A stretch of DNA of 32,127 nucleotides, taken from assembly GCA_001567105.1 (NCBI GenBank), contig LMZR01000002.1:1-32127 (forward strand), in the 5' to 3' direction. The translations under genes were made by a program, and so were the position numbers. The notes below the pieces were generated by a model. It was not told where the DNA came from. It made no database searches and worked only from the letters and a program-made list of their open reading frames with translations. Positions 16,646-24,543 of the stretch are shown here, piece after piece (within the stretch, counting starts at the first letter, position 1; each line of letters starts with the position of its first letter). This DNA comes from Chloroflexi bacterium OLB14. GTDB taxonomy: Bacteria > Chloroflexota > Anaerolineae > Anaerolineales > Villigracilaceae.

Positions 16646-18491
16646 ATGCTAAGCCTAGAACAACTTCTACGTATTCCCAATGTAGATAACAGCCTAAGAT
16701 TTAGCATATCACCTGATGAAAGTCAGGTGATATTTTCATGGAATAAAAGTGGAAAGTGGGAGTTATACGCTATGTCATTGCGAGCACAAAGTGCGAAGCA
16801 ATCCCCAAATAATCATGAGATTGCTTCGTCGAGCAAAGCCCTCCTCGCAATGACGGAAAATATAGAAGGTTCTAAATTCTCTCCCAAACACTCCCCCAAT
16901 GGAAAACATCTTGCCTACGCCATAGATTTTAACGGCAGTGAATCTTTTCATATTATTCTCCATAATCTAAGCAATAACTCGATTATTGACCTCACTCCCT
17001 CTTTTGACTACGCGCAACAACCGAATTTTGATTTTTCACCAGATGGAAAACAGCTCGCCATCCTTTCTGATGAAAGTGGAAGTTTTGCTTTATACACTTT
17101 AGAGATTGCAACACTAGAAAAAAAATTATTACTTGACATCCACCGCCCTATTTGGGATGTAGCATGGTCACCTGATGGGAAATATATTGCCGTAGAAGCA
17201 GAATCAAAAGCAAGTGATAGAGCGATTTATATTGTTGAAGTGGAGAGCGATGCCCTGAGCCTGTCGAAGGGTAGAAAGTGGAAAGTGGCGGGTAAAAATA
17301 ATGAGACATTAAATGCTCAACATCCTGTTTGGTCAGCAGATTCAAAACATTTAATTTTCTCTTGTGAAAATGGTGAATGGCATAATATTGGATTATATGA
17401 TGTTCAAGCAAAAAATATTATTTGGTTAACTGATTCCATCGGTGATGATATACAGCCAACGGTTTCGCGCAGCGGAGAAATTATCGGGTGGATTCATAGC
17501 GAGGGTGCAAAAACCAATTTTCAGTTTAAGACGAGCGGCGTGTTGAGTTCATCGAAACAAAGCGCTGAACTTCATCAAATAAAAGTTGGAGATGGAGTCC
17601 ATTCGTTTCCGCAAATTGTCAATGACGAAGTTATCTTAATTTATGAAGATGCGAATCATCCGCCTGATTTATGGAAAATCAATTTAGAAAATGGCGAAGC
17701 AATTCAATTAACAAAATCAAACGAAATGGATTTTGATTTTATTCAACCAGAAGAAATTTTTATGATGATGTGCCCGCTTTATTGTTTCGCGGAAAAAATA
17801 AAAAAGCAGTGATTGATATTCACGGCGGACCTAATTGGCATTATCAGAATATGTGGAATCCATTTGTGAATGAAATGCTAGCACGCGGTTGGAGCATGTT
17901 ACAACCAAATTATCGTGGCTCAACAGGATATGGAAAAAATTGGCAAAACGCAAGCAGATATAAAATGGGCGATGTTGATACAAGTGATTGCGCGGCGGGA
18001 GCAAAATATTTAATTGAAAACAACTTGGCTAATAAAGATAAAATTGTTATCACGGGACGTAGTCATGGCGGATTTTTAACCATGTGCTGTTTAACTTTTT
18101 ATCCTGAATTATTTGCAGGCGGTTCAGCAATTGTGCCGTTTATGAATTGGATAAAATCACATTACGAATCGCGTGAAGATTTACAGCATTGGAACATCGA
18201 AAACATGGGCGACCCAGAAAAAATAAAGAATTATGGATTCGGTGTTCACCTTATTTCTTTTTAGATAAAGTAAACGCGCCTGTGCAATTAATCTGTGGTG
18301 GAGTTGACCCGCGTTGCCCCGCCAGTGATTCGATTGATGCCAGAGATAAATTAATTGAGTTAGGAAAAGAAGTAGAATTGCTTTTATATGAAGATGAGGG
18401 TCATACGTTTTTGAAATTGGAAAATATAATTGACTCGGAAGTAAGCAGAGTTGAGTTTTTGGAAAAAACACTCGGTGGTCGAGTAGGCTGA
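16646..18491 (+). CDS. S9-family prolyl oligopeptidase-like peptidase (DPP4/acylaminoacyl type), frameshifted twice
   Basis: An N-terminal beta-propeller (WD/PD40-like units such as FSPKHSPNGKHLAYA, FDFSPDGKQLAI, VAWSPDGKYIAV; about 1-365) precedes an alpha/beta-hydrolase domain. The catalytic serine is in GRSHGGF (near 473), with an aspartate in GGVDPRCP and a histidine in EDEGHTF. The gene is in three frames. Adding one T to 17757-17761 (YDDVPALLFRG) and one A to 18218-18223 (NMGDPEKNKELW) gives one protein of about 615 residues. Relatives cleave short peptides or N-acyl amino acids and prefer to cut after proline, fitting release of a proline-type substrate. Two palindromic repeats lie inside the propeller, and the stop codon lies in a third. 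It overlaps no neighbour and starts two bases after MttB, so it is co-transcribed. Confidence 0.85.
16774..16854. mobile_element. 81-bp palindromic element inserted in frame in the S9 peptidase gene
   Basis: Outer arms GTCATTGCGAG (16774-16784) and CTCGCAATGAC (16844-16854) and inner arms CGAAGCAATC (16794-16803) and GATTGCTTCG (16819-16828) form a nested hairpin. The element is exactly 81 bases, or 27 codons, without stops. It adds a Ser/Ala-rich stretch (SLRAQSAKQS ... KALLAMT) between WELYAM and the next propeller strand. From memory, repeats of this type (TCATTGCGAGC...) are scattered in several bacterial groups. Confidence 0.8.
17253..17271. repeat. 19-bp palindromic repeat inside the S9 peptidase gene
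   Basis: CCCTGAGCCTGTCGAAGGG is an imperfect palindrome at 17253-17271. It encodes ALSLSKG between VEVESD and RKWKVAG, where propeller relatives would simply have a loop. It matches a short repeat that I recall as dispersed in many bacterial genomes. A degenerate relative (GTTGAGTTCATCGAAAC, 17542-17557) may lie further down the same gene. Confidence 0.65.
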
Positions 18492-18596
18492 GCATCTTTT
18501 GCGAAGCCATATCGAGACCACCTGTTATTGAAATTATTTTGTTAAGTTGTGGTCTCGATACGTCACTCATAAATCACTCGTGACTACTCGACCACC
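18474..18596. repeat. Nested inverted repeat between S9 peptidase and second MttB gene
   Basis: Outer arms GGTGGTCGAGTAG (18474-18486) and CTACTCGACCACC (18584-18596) are perfect over 13 bases. Inner arms ATCGAGACCAC (18511-18521) and GTGGTCTCGAT (18549-18559) are perfect over 11. The 123-bp unit looks like a non-autonomous mobile palindrome. The peptidase reads into the left arm, which supplies its last residues (GGRVG) and TGA stop. The ribosome-binding site of the next gene lies 13 bases after the right arm. Confidence 0.85.
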
Positions 18597-18618
18597 ATGC
18601 ATATATACAGGAGCATCA

Positions 18619-20040
18619 ATGCCATATCTAAAATTTTTATCGGATGACGAAATTCAAGCCATGCACGATGCCACCATGAAAGTGATGAGTGAAGTAGGAA
18701 TTATTTGGACTCATCAACCAAGCTTGGATATTCTATTAAGCGCAGGTTGCAGTATGAATGGCAATCGCGTTTGTATGCCTGAAAATTTAATTATGGATTC
18801 AGTTGGCAAAGCAAACAAACGTCCAAAGATTCGCGGACGTAATGGCACAGTCAATGAATTAGGCGGTGGAAATTTATATTTTCATAATCTCGGTGGCGCA
18901 AGAGATGTATTTGATGCACGCACTGGTACACATCACACTGCTACACATGAAGATTGCGTCAATGCAACGCGCGTGTTAGATGCACTGCCAAATTGCAATA
19001 ACGTCACACCATTTTTTACGCCGCCCGATGTTGCAAATGAAATGATGGCGTTGTATATGTATCGGCATACCTTGTCGCATACAACTAAACCTGTGCAAGG
19101 ACCTGGCATTCAATTTGGTCACGAAGTTAAATATGCAGTTGAAATGGCGGCAGTGATTGGTATTCAAGCACATGAGTTAACACTTTCACTTTCACCTGTC
19201 AGCCCATTAACGATGCACGATGTCGCCGCGCAAGCAATAATGGATATGGCACAAGCTGGAGTCATTCATGCCAACTTACCTGCTCCAACTGGTGGCGCAA
19301 CATCACCAATGACGATTACTGGAAGTTTAGTTCAACAAAGCGCTGAGTCACTTGCTCCACTGGTATTGGCTCAATTGATAAACCCAGGTTGTGGCGTAAT
19401 TTATTGTGGACGATTAGGATTGCTTGAACCACGCACGGGTTTGATTTGGGGCGGCGTGGAGCTTGGTATTTCATCTGCGGCAACGGTTCAACTTGGGCAT
19501 TATTATGGATTCTCTGTCAACGTGTATGGATTTTCAACCAATGCTCACACACTTGATGCTCAAAACGCTTTTGAAAGAGGATTAAACGCTTCTCTCCCCG
19601 CCCTTGCTGGGGCTGATGAACTTTCGGGCATTGGCGAAATGGAAGCGGGTGTGATGGGTTCGTTTGCTCAAATGGTTTTGGATAATGAGTTAGCGAAAAG
19701 TGTGCATCGTCAACGTCAAGGTTTATCGGCAGATGCAGAACATTTAGCAGTTGAAGTTATCAATACCGTAATGGATACAAACAGAAATTATTTAGCCAGT
19801 AAACATACACTCAAACATTTACGCGCAGGCGAAATGGCTCTCACTAAACTTGCAGAAAGAAATTCATGGGATACATGGGAAGATAAAATGAGTCGTAAAC
19901 AAATGGCAGATTACGCAACCGATGAAGCCGAAAGAATCTTACGCGAACATGTTGTCGAACCATTAGAGCCACAACAAGAAGCCGAGTTAGATAAAATTAT
20001 GGCGGCGGCGGAGAAGGCAACAGTTAAATTAAAGAAGTAA
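18619..20040 (+). CDS. MttB-family (non-pyrrolysine) corrinoid methyltransferase, second copy
   Basis: This second MttB homologue is clearly different from the first. I start at ATG 18619 because CAGGAG lies just before it, giving 473 residues; a longer reading would begin inside the upstream repeat. Family landmarks are FLSDDEIQAMHDATMKVMSEVGI, the mid-barrel PTGGATSPMTITGSLVQQSAES, and FSTNAHTLDAQNAFERG, which corresponds to the SDSK..D.QAG..E segment of the first copy. No in-frame TAG occurs. The acidic, helical C-terminus ends with a Lys-rich tail. Substrate could be the same amine at a different methylation state, or a different amine; nothing in the sequence decides this. The amidohydrolase follows after a 70-base gap filled by a palindrome. 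Confidence 0.9.
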   Translation: MPYLKFLSDDEIQAMHDATMKVMSEVGIIWTHQPSLDILLSAGCSMNGNRVCMPENLIMDSVGKANKRPKIRGRNGTVNELGGGNLYFHNLGGARDVFDARTGTHHTATHEDCVNATRVLDALPNCNNVTPFFTPPDVANEMMALYMYRHTLSHTTKPVQGPGIQFGHEVKYAVEMAAVIGIQAHELTLSLSPVSPLTMHDVAAQAIMDMAQAGVIHANLPAPTGGATSPMTITGSLVQQSAESLAPLVLAQLINPGCGVIYCGRLGLLEPRTGLIWGGVELGISSAATVQLGHYYGFSVNVYGFSTNAHTLDAQNAFERGLNASLPALAGADELSGIGEMEAGVMGSFAQMVLDNELAKSVHRQRQGLSADAEHLAVEVINTVMDTNRNYLASKHTLKHLRAGEMALTKLAERNSWDTWEDKMSRKQMADYATDEAERILREHVVEPLEPQQEAELDKIMAAAEKATVKLKK

Positions 20041-20046
20041 ATATTA

Positions 20047-20098
20047 TGGAGTCAGCCAGCTTGCTGGCGAATTTGCAGGAGCAAGCTCCTGCACTCCA
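20047..20098. repeat. Palindromic element between MttB and amidohydrolase genes
   Basis: TGGAGT (20047-20052) and ACTCCA (20093-20098) bound two inner hairpins: GCCAGC/GCTGGC (20055-20068) and GCAGGAGC/GCTCCTGC (20075-20092). The structure fills the gap and ends just before the AAAGGAG ribosome-binding site of the next gene. It is probably a dispersed palindromic repeat and may act as an mRNA structure within the operon. Confidence 0.8.
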
Positions 20099-20110
20099 AA
20101 GGAGAATCAA

Positions 20111-21268
20111 ATGATCAAACAAGCACATGCAATCTCGGAAGAATTAATCGAATGGCGCAGGGATTTTCATCAACACCCCGAAACAGGTTTTGATGTATTT
20201 CGCACAGCGGGAATCGTAGCCGATGAATTGGAAAAGATGGGGTACAAAGTGAAACGTGGTGTTGGCAAAACTGGTGTGGTAGCAGAAATTGGTGAAGGTG
20301 GAAAACTTGTCGCTATCCGCGCAGATATGGATGCCTTGCCATTACAAGAATTAAATGAAACTGAATATAAATCCACGATAGAAAATAAAATGCACGCCTG
20401 CGGACATGACTCGCATACCGCTATGGCGTTGGGTGCGGCAAAAATTTTAGCCAAAGAAAAATTAAACGGACGTGTGCGCTTTTTATTTCAACCATGCGAA
20501 GAAACAGCCGATGAAGAAGGCAAAAGCGGCGCACAAAGAATGTATGATGAAGGCGCAGTAGAAGGCGTGGATTATGTCATCGCACAACATGTTGACCCAA
20601 CTATGCCTGTTGGCACAATTGCAATTAATGAAGGTGCTTGCGGCGGAGGTGTAACATCATGGAATGCAACGATTAAAGGAAAAGGCGGGCATGGAGCGTA
20701 TCCGCATAAATCAAATGATCCTTTTGTTTTGTTGGCTCATGTGATTATGGGAATCAATTCCATTATTTCACGCAGGCTTAACCCATTTGAACCAACTGTC
20801 ATCAGCATTGGCGCAGTTAATGGTGGCTTTACAGAAAATGTAATTCCAGACAAAGTTGAAATCAAAGGCACGATGCGCTTCACTTCTTTAGAAGTAGAAA
20901 AACAATTGCGCGAAGAAATTAAACGAGTATTTGAAGTTGTAAAAATACTCGGTGGCGATTACGAATTAAATTTTATATTTGGTGGTTTACCATTAGTCAA
21001 CGATAAATTTGTATCCGACACCATTGAACAAGTCGGCAAGGATTTATTAGGCGAAGGAAAAGTCCAAGAATTAGCTAAAACATTAGGCGCAGAAGATTTT
21101 CCTGAATTCCTAAAAGATGCGCCTGGTGCTATGTATAATCTCGGCACAAAAATTGAAGGACGTGAGGTATATGAACTTCATCATCCAAAATTTGATTTAG
21201 ATGAACGTGCTTTGCCTATTGGCACAGCAGTGCTAGCTGAAACTGCTTTGAGATTTTTAGGCAAGTAG
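20111..21268 (+). CDS. M20-family metal-dependent amidohydrolase (hippurate hydrolase-like)
   Basis: This 385-residue zinc-dependent enzyme is of the M20D/IAA-amino acid hydrolase type, which removes N-acyl groups from amino acids or amines. Metal-binding motifs are MHACGHDSHTA (94-104), EE in QPCEETADEEG, the H in AQHVDP, and the late H in ELHHPKFD. A dimerisation lid domain begins at about GGHGAYPH and runs to around 290. An AAAGGAG ribosome-binding site precedes the ATG. It lies between a methyltransferase and the MtrH-like gene, so it probably releases the amine substrate from an N-acyl conjugate, or processes the demethylated product. That assignment is inference from context. Confidence 0.92.
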   Translation: MIKQAHAISEELIEWRRDFHQHPETGFDVFRTAGIVADELEKMGYKVKRGVGKTGVVAEIGEGGKLVAIRADMDALPLQELNETEYKSTIENKMHACGHDSHTAMALGAAKILAKEKLNGRVRFLFQPCEETADEEGKSGAQRMYDEGAVEGVDYVIAQHVDPTMPVGTIAINEGACGGGVTSWNATIKGKGGHGAYPHKSNDPFVLLAHVIMGINSIISRRLNPFEPTVISIGAVNGGFTENVIPDKVEIKGTMRFTSLEVEKQLREEIKRVFEVVKILGGDYELNFIFGGLPLVNDKFVSDTIEQVGKDLLGEGKVQELAKTLGAEDFPEFLKDAPGAMYNLGTKIEGREVYELHHPKFDLDERALPIGTAVLAETALRFLGK

Positions 21269-21270
21269 TT

Positions 21271-21316
21271 AATAGGTAAACAGGTAGACAAGTAAATAGG
21301 TAGACAGGTAGCAAGA
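21271..21316. repeat. Two direct repeats of about 22 bp after the amidohydrolase
   Basis: AATAGGTAAACAGGTAGACAA at 21271 and AATAGGTAGACAGGTAGCAAG at 21295 are near-copies made of AGGTAGAC subunits. CTACCTAC at 21322-21329 pairs with the GTAG units and could form a hairpin before the GGAG ribosome-binding site of the next gene. Only two units are present, so this is a tandem repeat and not a CRISPR. Confidence 0.65.
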
Positions 21317-21340
21317 TTACTCTACCTACATGGAGAACAA

Positions 21341-22222
21341 ATGCATACTATACTCAAATCAAACAGTAAAGAAGTAACCATTGGAATTGACAAGCCTTTC
21401 GTCATTATTGGCGAAAAGATTAACCCAACTGGAATAAAAAAATTAGGTCAAGCATTAGTTGAACGCAATATGGATTTTGTGAAACAACTCGCCAAAAGAC
21501 AAGTAGATTGGGGCGCAGATGTTTTGGATGTAAATGTTGGGCATCCACAAATTGAAGAAGCAGAAGTGATACCTTTGGTTGTGGAGGCTGTGCAATCTGT
21601 TGTAGATGTTCCGCTGTGCATTGATTCAAATGAGCCGAAAATTTTGGAAGCAGGTTTGAATGCCATCAAAGGCGGCAAGCCATTAATCAACTCTGTCAAC
21701 GGAGAAGAAAAGCAACTAGCAAGCGTCCTGCCGATTGTCAAAGAAAGAGGCGCGGCAGTTATCGGATTAACAATTGCGGATGAAGGCATCCCACCCACAC
21801 CAGAAGGTCGGTTAGCGGCGGCAGATAAAATCATCAAACGCGCTACCAAAATGGGAATCCCAATTGAAGATATTATTATTGATCCATTGGTGATGACAGT
21901 TGGTCACAACAGCGTGGCTGGAACGATTACATTGAAAACGATTGAATTAATCAAAAAAGAATTTGGGGTGAATATGAGTTTGGGCGCTAGTAATGTTTCG
22001 TTTGGATTGCCCGATAGACACTCAGTCAATGCCGCATTTTTGGCATTGATGATGCAAGCAGGTGCAACTTGTTCAATCACTGATGCTATAAAATTAGGCA
22101 GTGCCATCAAAGCCACTGATTTGTTGTTAGGCAAAGATATGAATTCGATTCGCTATCTCAAATATTTTAGAGCGACTGAAAAATTAAGAGAAATAGAGAA
22201 TTCTACGAAACAACAAAAATGA
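21341..22222 (+). CDS. Methyltetrahydrofolate:corrinoid methyltransferase (DHPS-like; AcsE/MtgA type)
   Basis: This 293-residue protein has a pterin-binding TIM-barrel fold, seen in VIIGEKINPTGIKK (26-39), DWGADVLDVNVG (52-63), LCIDSNEPKILEAGL, PLINSVNGE and MSLGASNVSFGLP. The family transfers methyl between a methyl-corrinoid protein and tetrahydrofolate. In this locus it would take the methyl group from the corrinoid protein charged by MttB and make methyl-THF, as MtgA does in glycine betaine systems. GGAGAACAA precedes the ATG. A strong terminator follows directly, so this gene probably ends the main operon that starts at the corrinoid gene. Confidence 0.92.
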   Translation: MHTILKSNSKEVTIGIDKPFVIIGEKINPTGIKKLGQALVERNMDFVKQLAKRQVDWGADVLDVNVGHPQIEEAEVIPLVVEAVQSVVDVPLCIDSNEPKILEAGLNAIKGGKPLINSVNGEEKQLASVLPIVKERGAAVIGLTIADEGIPPTPEGRLAAADKIIKRATKMGIPIEDIIIDPLVMTVGHNSVAGTITLKTIELIKKEFGVNMSLGASNVSFGLPDRHSVNAAFLALMMQAGATCSITDAIKLGSAIKATDLLLGKDMNSIRYLKYFRATEKLREIENSTKQQK

Positions 22223-22232
22223 TATTAGACTT

Positions 22233-22267
22233 AAGAGGCAGTGATGAACTGCCTCTTATTATTTTTC
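22233..22267 (+). terminator. Rho-independent terminator after the methyl-THF methyltransferase gene
   Basis: A 10-bp perfect stem (AAGAGGCAGT 22233-22242, ACTGCCTCTT 22248-22257) with a five-base loop is followed by ATTATTTTT. It starts 10 bases after the stop codon and would end the demethylation operon. Confidence 0.85.
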
Positions 22268-22283
22268 GCCACGAATACATTGC

Positions 22284-23349
22284 ATGAAAAAAACTTTATT
22301 ACTAATTACATTATCAAGCTTATTGATTAGTTGCATATCACAAGCAACGCCTCTTCCCACGCCGACAGTTGTTACTGTTTCATCTACATTTACTTTAACT
22401 TCAACACCCGAATCTACAACCACATCTACAGCATTACCAACAGCCACACCTGTTCCCCACCCTATGAGCATTATCGCTTTGCGAAATGGTGATTATGCTG
22501 GCAGTGAAATTGTGATTGAAAAAGAATTAGAACGCGGATTAAATTATCGGCGTTATTATGTCTATTATCTTTCAGAGGGATTAAAAAATTTATGCACTGC
22601 TAACTATTCCAAATGGCGAAGCACCTGAAGGTGGATTCCCTGCTATTGTTTTTAATCATGGTTATATTCCACCTGATGTATATAAAACAACTGAAAGATA
22701 TGTTCATTATGTAGATGAAATTGCTAAAGCAGGCTATGTTGTCTTTCGCATTGATTATCGTGGACATGATAATTCAGAAGGTGAAGCCACAGGTGCCTAT
22801 GGTGACACTGGTTATCAAATTGATGTGATGAATGCAATTGCATCTATCAAACAACATCCGCAAGTGAACCCTGAAAAAATTGGCATGTGGGGACATTCAA
22901 TGGGCGGATATTTAACTTTGCGTGCTATGGTGATTTCACAAGATGTAAAAGTTGGTGTGATTTGGGCTGGCGTTATCGCTTCATATACTGACCTGTTATA
23001 TAACTGGCGACGAGTGGGTTCATTCACACCTTCACCAAGTTCACGTGGTGTTGGTTGGCGAAGTACATGGCTCGAACAATATGGCACGCCTGAACAAAAC
23101 CCTGCATTTTGGGATTCAATTTCAGCCACATCATATCTTGCAGATTTATCAGGTCCACTTCAATTACATCACGGGACAAATGATGAAGATGTGCCATATG
23201 AATTTTCTATCCGCGTGGCAGAACTTGCCCGCGCTCAAAGTCAAATTGCTGATTTATATTTGTATGAAGGCGATAACCATAACATCGCTACAAATTTTTA
23301 TTCCGCTATGGATAGAACGATTGAGTTTTTTGATATTTATCTTAAATGA
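22284..23349 (+). CDS. Secreted alpha/beta-hydrolase lipoprotein, one frameshift
   Basis: The N-terminus is a lipoprotein signal (KKTLLLITLSSLLISC, lipobox with Cys17), followed by a Thr/Pro/Ser-rich tether and an alpha/beta-hydrolase domain. The domain has the oxyanion segment FNHGYIPP, the nucleophile elbow GHSMGGY (Ser near 205), an aspartate in GTNDEDVP and a histidine in EGDNHNI. The continuous frame stops at 22628. One surplus A in the run 22583-22588 explains the break: in the +1 frame LKIYALLTIPNGEAPEGG joins smoothly to the hydrolase domain and ends at 23349, giving about 354 residues. It resembles the catalytic half of S9 peptidases and acetyl-xylan-type esterases. It comes after the operon terminator, so it is transcribed separately. 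Confidence 0.82.
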
Positions 23350-23426
23350 TGTCGTTGAAAAACGCTGATAATTTTCGCGTTATTCGCTCTTTCGTGTAAT
23401 TCGCGTTAAGATTTTTCATGATAAAG

Positions 23427-23514
23427 GTGCGTCGCGCTTTGCCATACAATGCATCTGATTGAGTTAGAATCTATCAAAACATAGTTACATATTTACCAGA
23501 AAGGCGCAACGCAC
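23427..23514. repeat. Inverted repeat before the homocysteine methyltransferase gene
   Basis: GTGCGTCGCGC (23427-23437) and GCGCAACGCAC (23504-23514) pair with one mismatch around a 66-base interior. The right arm starts at the end of the AGAAAGG ribosome-binding site and stops three bases before the ATG at 23517. Upstream, TTCGCGTTA occurs twice (23374-23382 and 23400-23408) within a further irregular repeat (about 23355-23417), so the whole gap after the lipoprotein is repeat-derived. Confidence 0.7.
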
Positions 23515-23516
23515 TT

Positions 23517-24458
23517 ATGTCTCCACTTGAAATCCTGTTACAAAAACAAAACATTATTATTTTAGATGGCGCATTAGCAACCGAGCTTGAAAATCGTGAT
23601 TGTGACTTGAACGATTCTCTATGGTCGGCGAGGATATTAATCGAACAACCTGAATTGATTCAACAAGTGCATTTGGATTATTTCAAAGCAGGCGCAGATG
23701 TGGCTATCACTGCTAGTTATCAAGCCACAGTGGAAGGGTTTGCAAAACGTGGATTAAACAAAAGCGAAGCAATTGATTTAATAAAAAAATCCGTGCAAAT
23801 TGCGAAATCTGCACGCGATGAATTTTGGTCTGATGAAAAAAATCGTGTGGATAGAAATTATCCATTGATTGCTGGTTCAGTTGGTCCGTATGGAGCATAT
23901 TTAGCAGATGGCTCTGAATATCGCGGTGATTATGAATTGACAGAAAATGAATTTATCAATTTTCATCGTCCAAGAGTTGAGGCATTGATTGAATCAGGTG
24001 TGGATTTGCTAGCCTGCGAAACCATGCCAAAATTTGCCGAAGCACAAGCATTGATTAAATTATTGAGTGAATATCCACAAGCAAGTGCGTGGTTTACATT
24101 CACAGCCAAGGATGGCGAGCATATTTGTCACGGAGAAAAAATTGGGGACGTTGCTAAATGGCTAGATTCACACAATCAAGTTGCAGGTATTGGAGTCAAT
24201 TGTTCTTCGCCGTTACATATCCCCTCTTTGATTGATGAAATCAAAAAGAATACAAACAAGCCGATTGTTGTGTATCCTAATTCTGGTGAAGTGTATATTT
24301 CCGTCACAAATTCTTGGCACGGAGAAACTTCTTGCGAGTCGTTTGGGTTGCAAGCAAAAGATTGGTACACACATGGAGCAAGTGTCATTGGTGGATGCTG
24401 CAGAACAACGCCAGAGCATATAAAAGAAGTTAAGACCCTAAAGGTCTTTGCTGGTTGA
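23517..24458 (+). CDS. Homocysteine S-methyltransferase family protein (MmuM-like)
   Basis: This 313-residue zinc enzyme of the Hcy-binding barrel family makes methionine from homocysteine and a methyl donor. Motifs are the N-terminal LDGALATELE, ITASYQAT, and the zinc ligands C229 in GVNCSSP and C294/C295 in GGCCRTTPEHI. Members with this length use S-methylmethionine or SAM; betaine:homocysteine methyltransferases are longer (about 400). In this neighbourhood it could drain methyl groups into methionine, but the usual MmuM donor is not a methylamine. The C-terminal codons run into the left arm of a palindrome at 24433-24528. Confidence 0.9.
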   Translation: MSPLEILLQKQNIIILDGALATELENRDCDLNDSLWSARILIEQPELIQQVHLDYFKAGADVAITASYQATVEGFAKRGLNKSEAIDLIKKSVQIAKSARDEFWSDEKNRVDRNYPLIAGSVGPYGAYLADGSEYRGDYELTENEFINFHRPRVEALIESGVDLLACETMPKFAEAQALIKLLSEYPQASAWFTFTAKDGEHICHGEKIGDVAKWLDSHNQVAGIGVNCSSPLHIPSLIDEIKKNTNKPIVVYPNSGEVYISVTNSWHGETSCESFGLQAKDWYTHGASVIGGCCRTTPEHIKEVKTLKVFAG

Positions 24459-24528
24459 AAAAATAAATTTATAGCAAATTATTCTTGCATAAAAACATCA
24501 TTGATTGCGAAAGAGACCTTTAGGGTCT
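24433..24528. repeat. Inverted repeat at the end of the homocysteine methyltransferase gene
   Basis: AGACCCTAAAGGTCT (24433-24447) and AGACCTTTAGGGTCT (24514-24528) are perfect 15-bp inverted copies, each also nearly palindromic. The left arm encodes part of the last residues (KTLKVF) of the upstream protein. The right arm ends just before the AAGGA ribosome-binding site of the next gene. It may have been inserted at the gene end and now serve as a terminator-like structure. Confidence 0.85.
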
Positions 24529-24543
24529 GTTTAAGGAACGGAT

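Noticed and set aside
15165..20040. Pyrrolysine-encoding trimethylamine methyltransferase (MttB with read-through TAG)
   Set aside because: Neither gene has an in-frame TAG in its body, so both belong to the non-pyrrolysine branch.
21271..21316. Possible CRISPR array
   Set aside because: There are only two near-identical units with no unique spacers and no cas gene.
21448..21849. Open frame of 133 codons opposite the methyl-THF methyltransferase gene, and similar frames at 8783-9097 and 15602-15934
   Set aside because: All are low-complexity antisense readings of strong genes with no motif.
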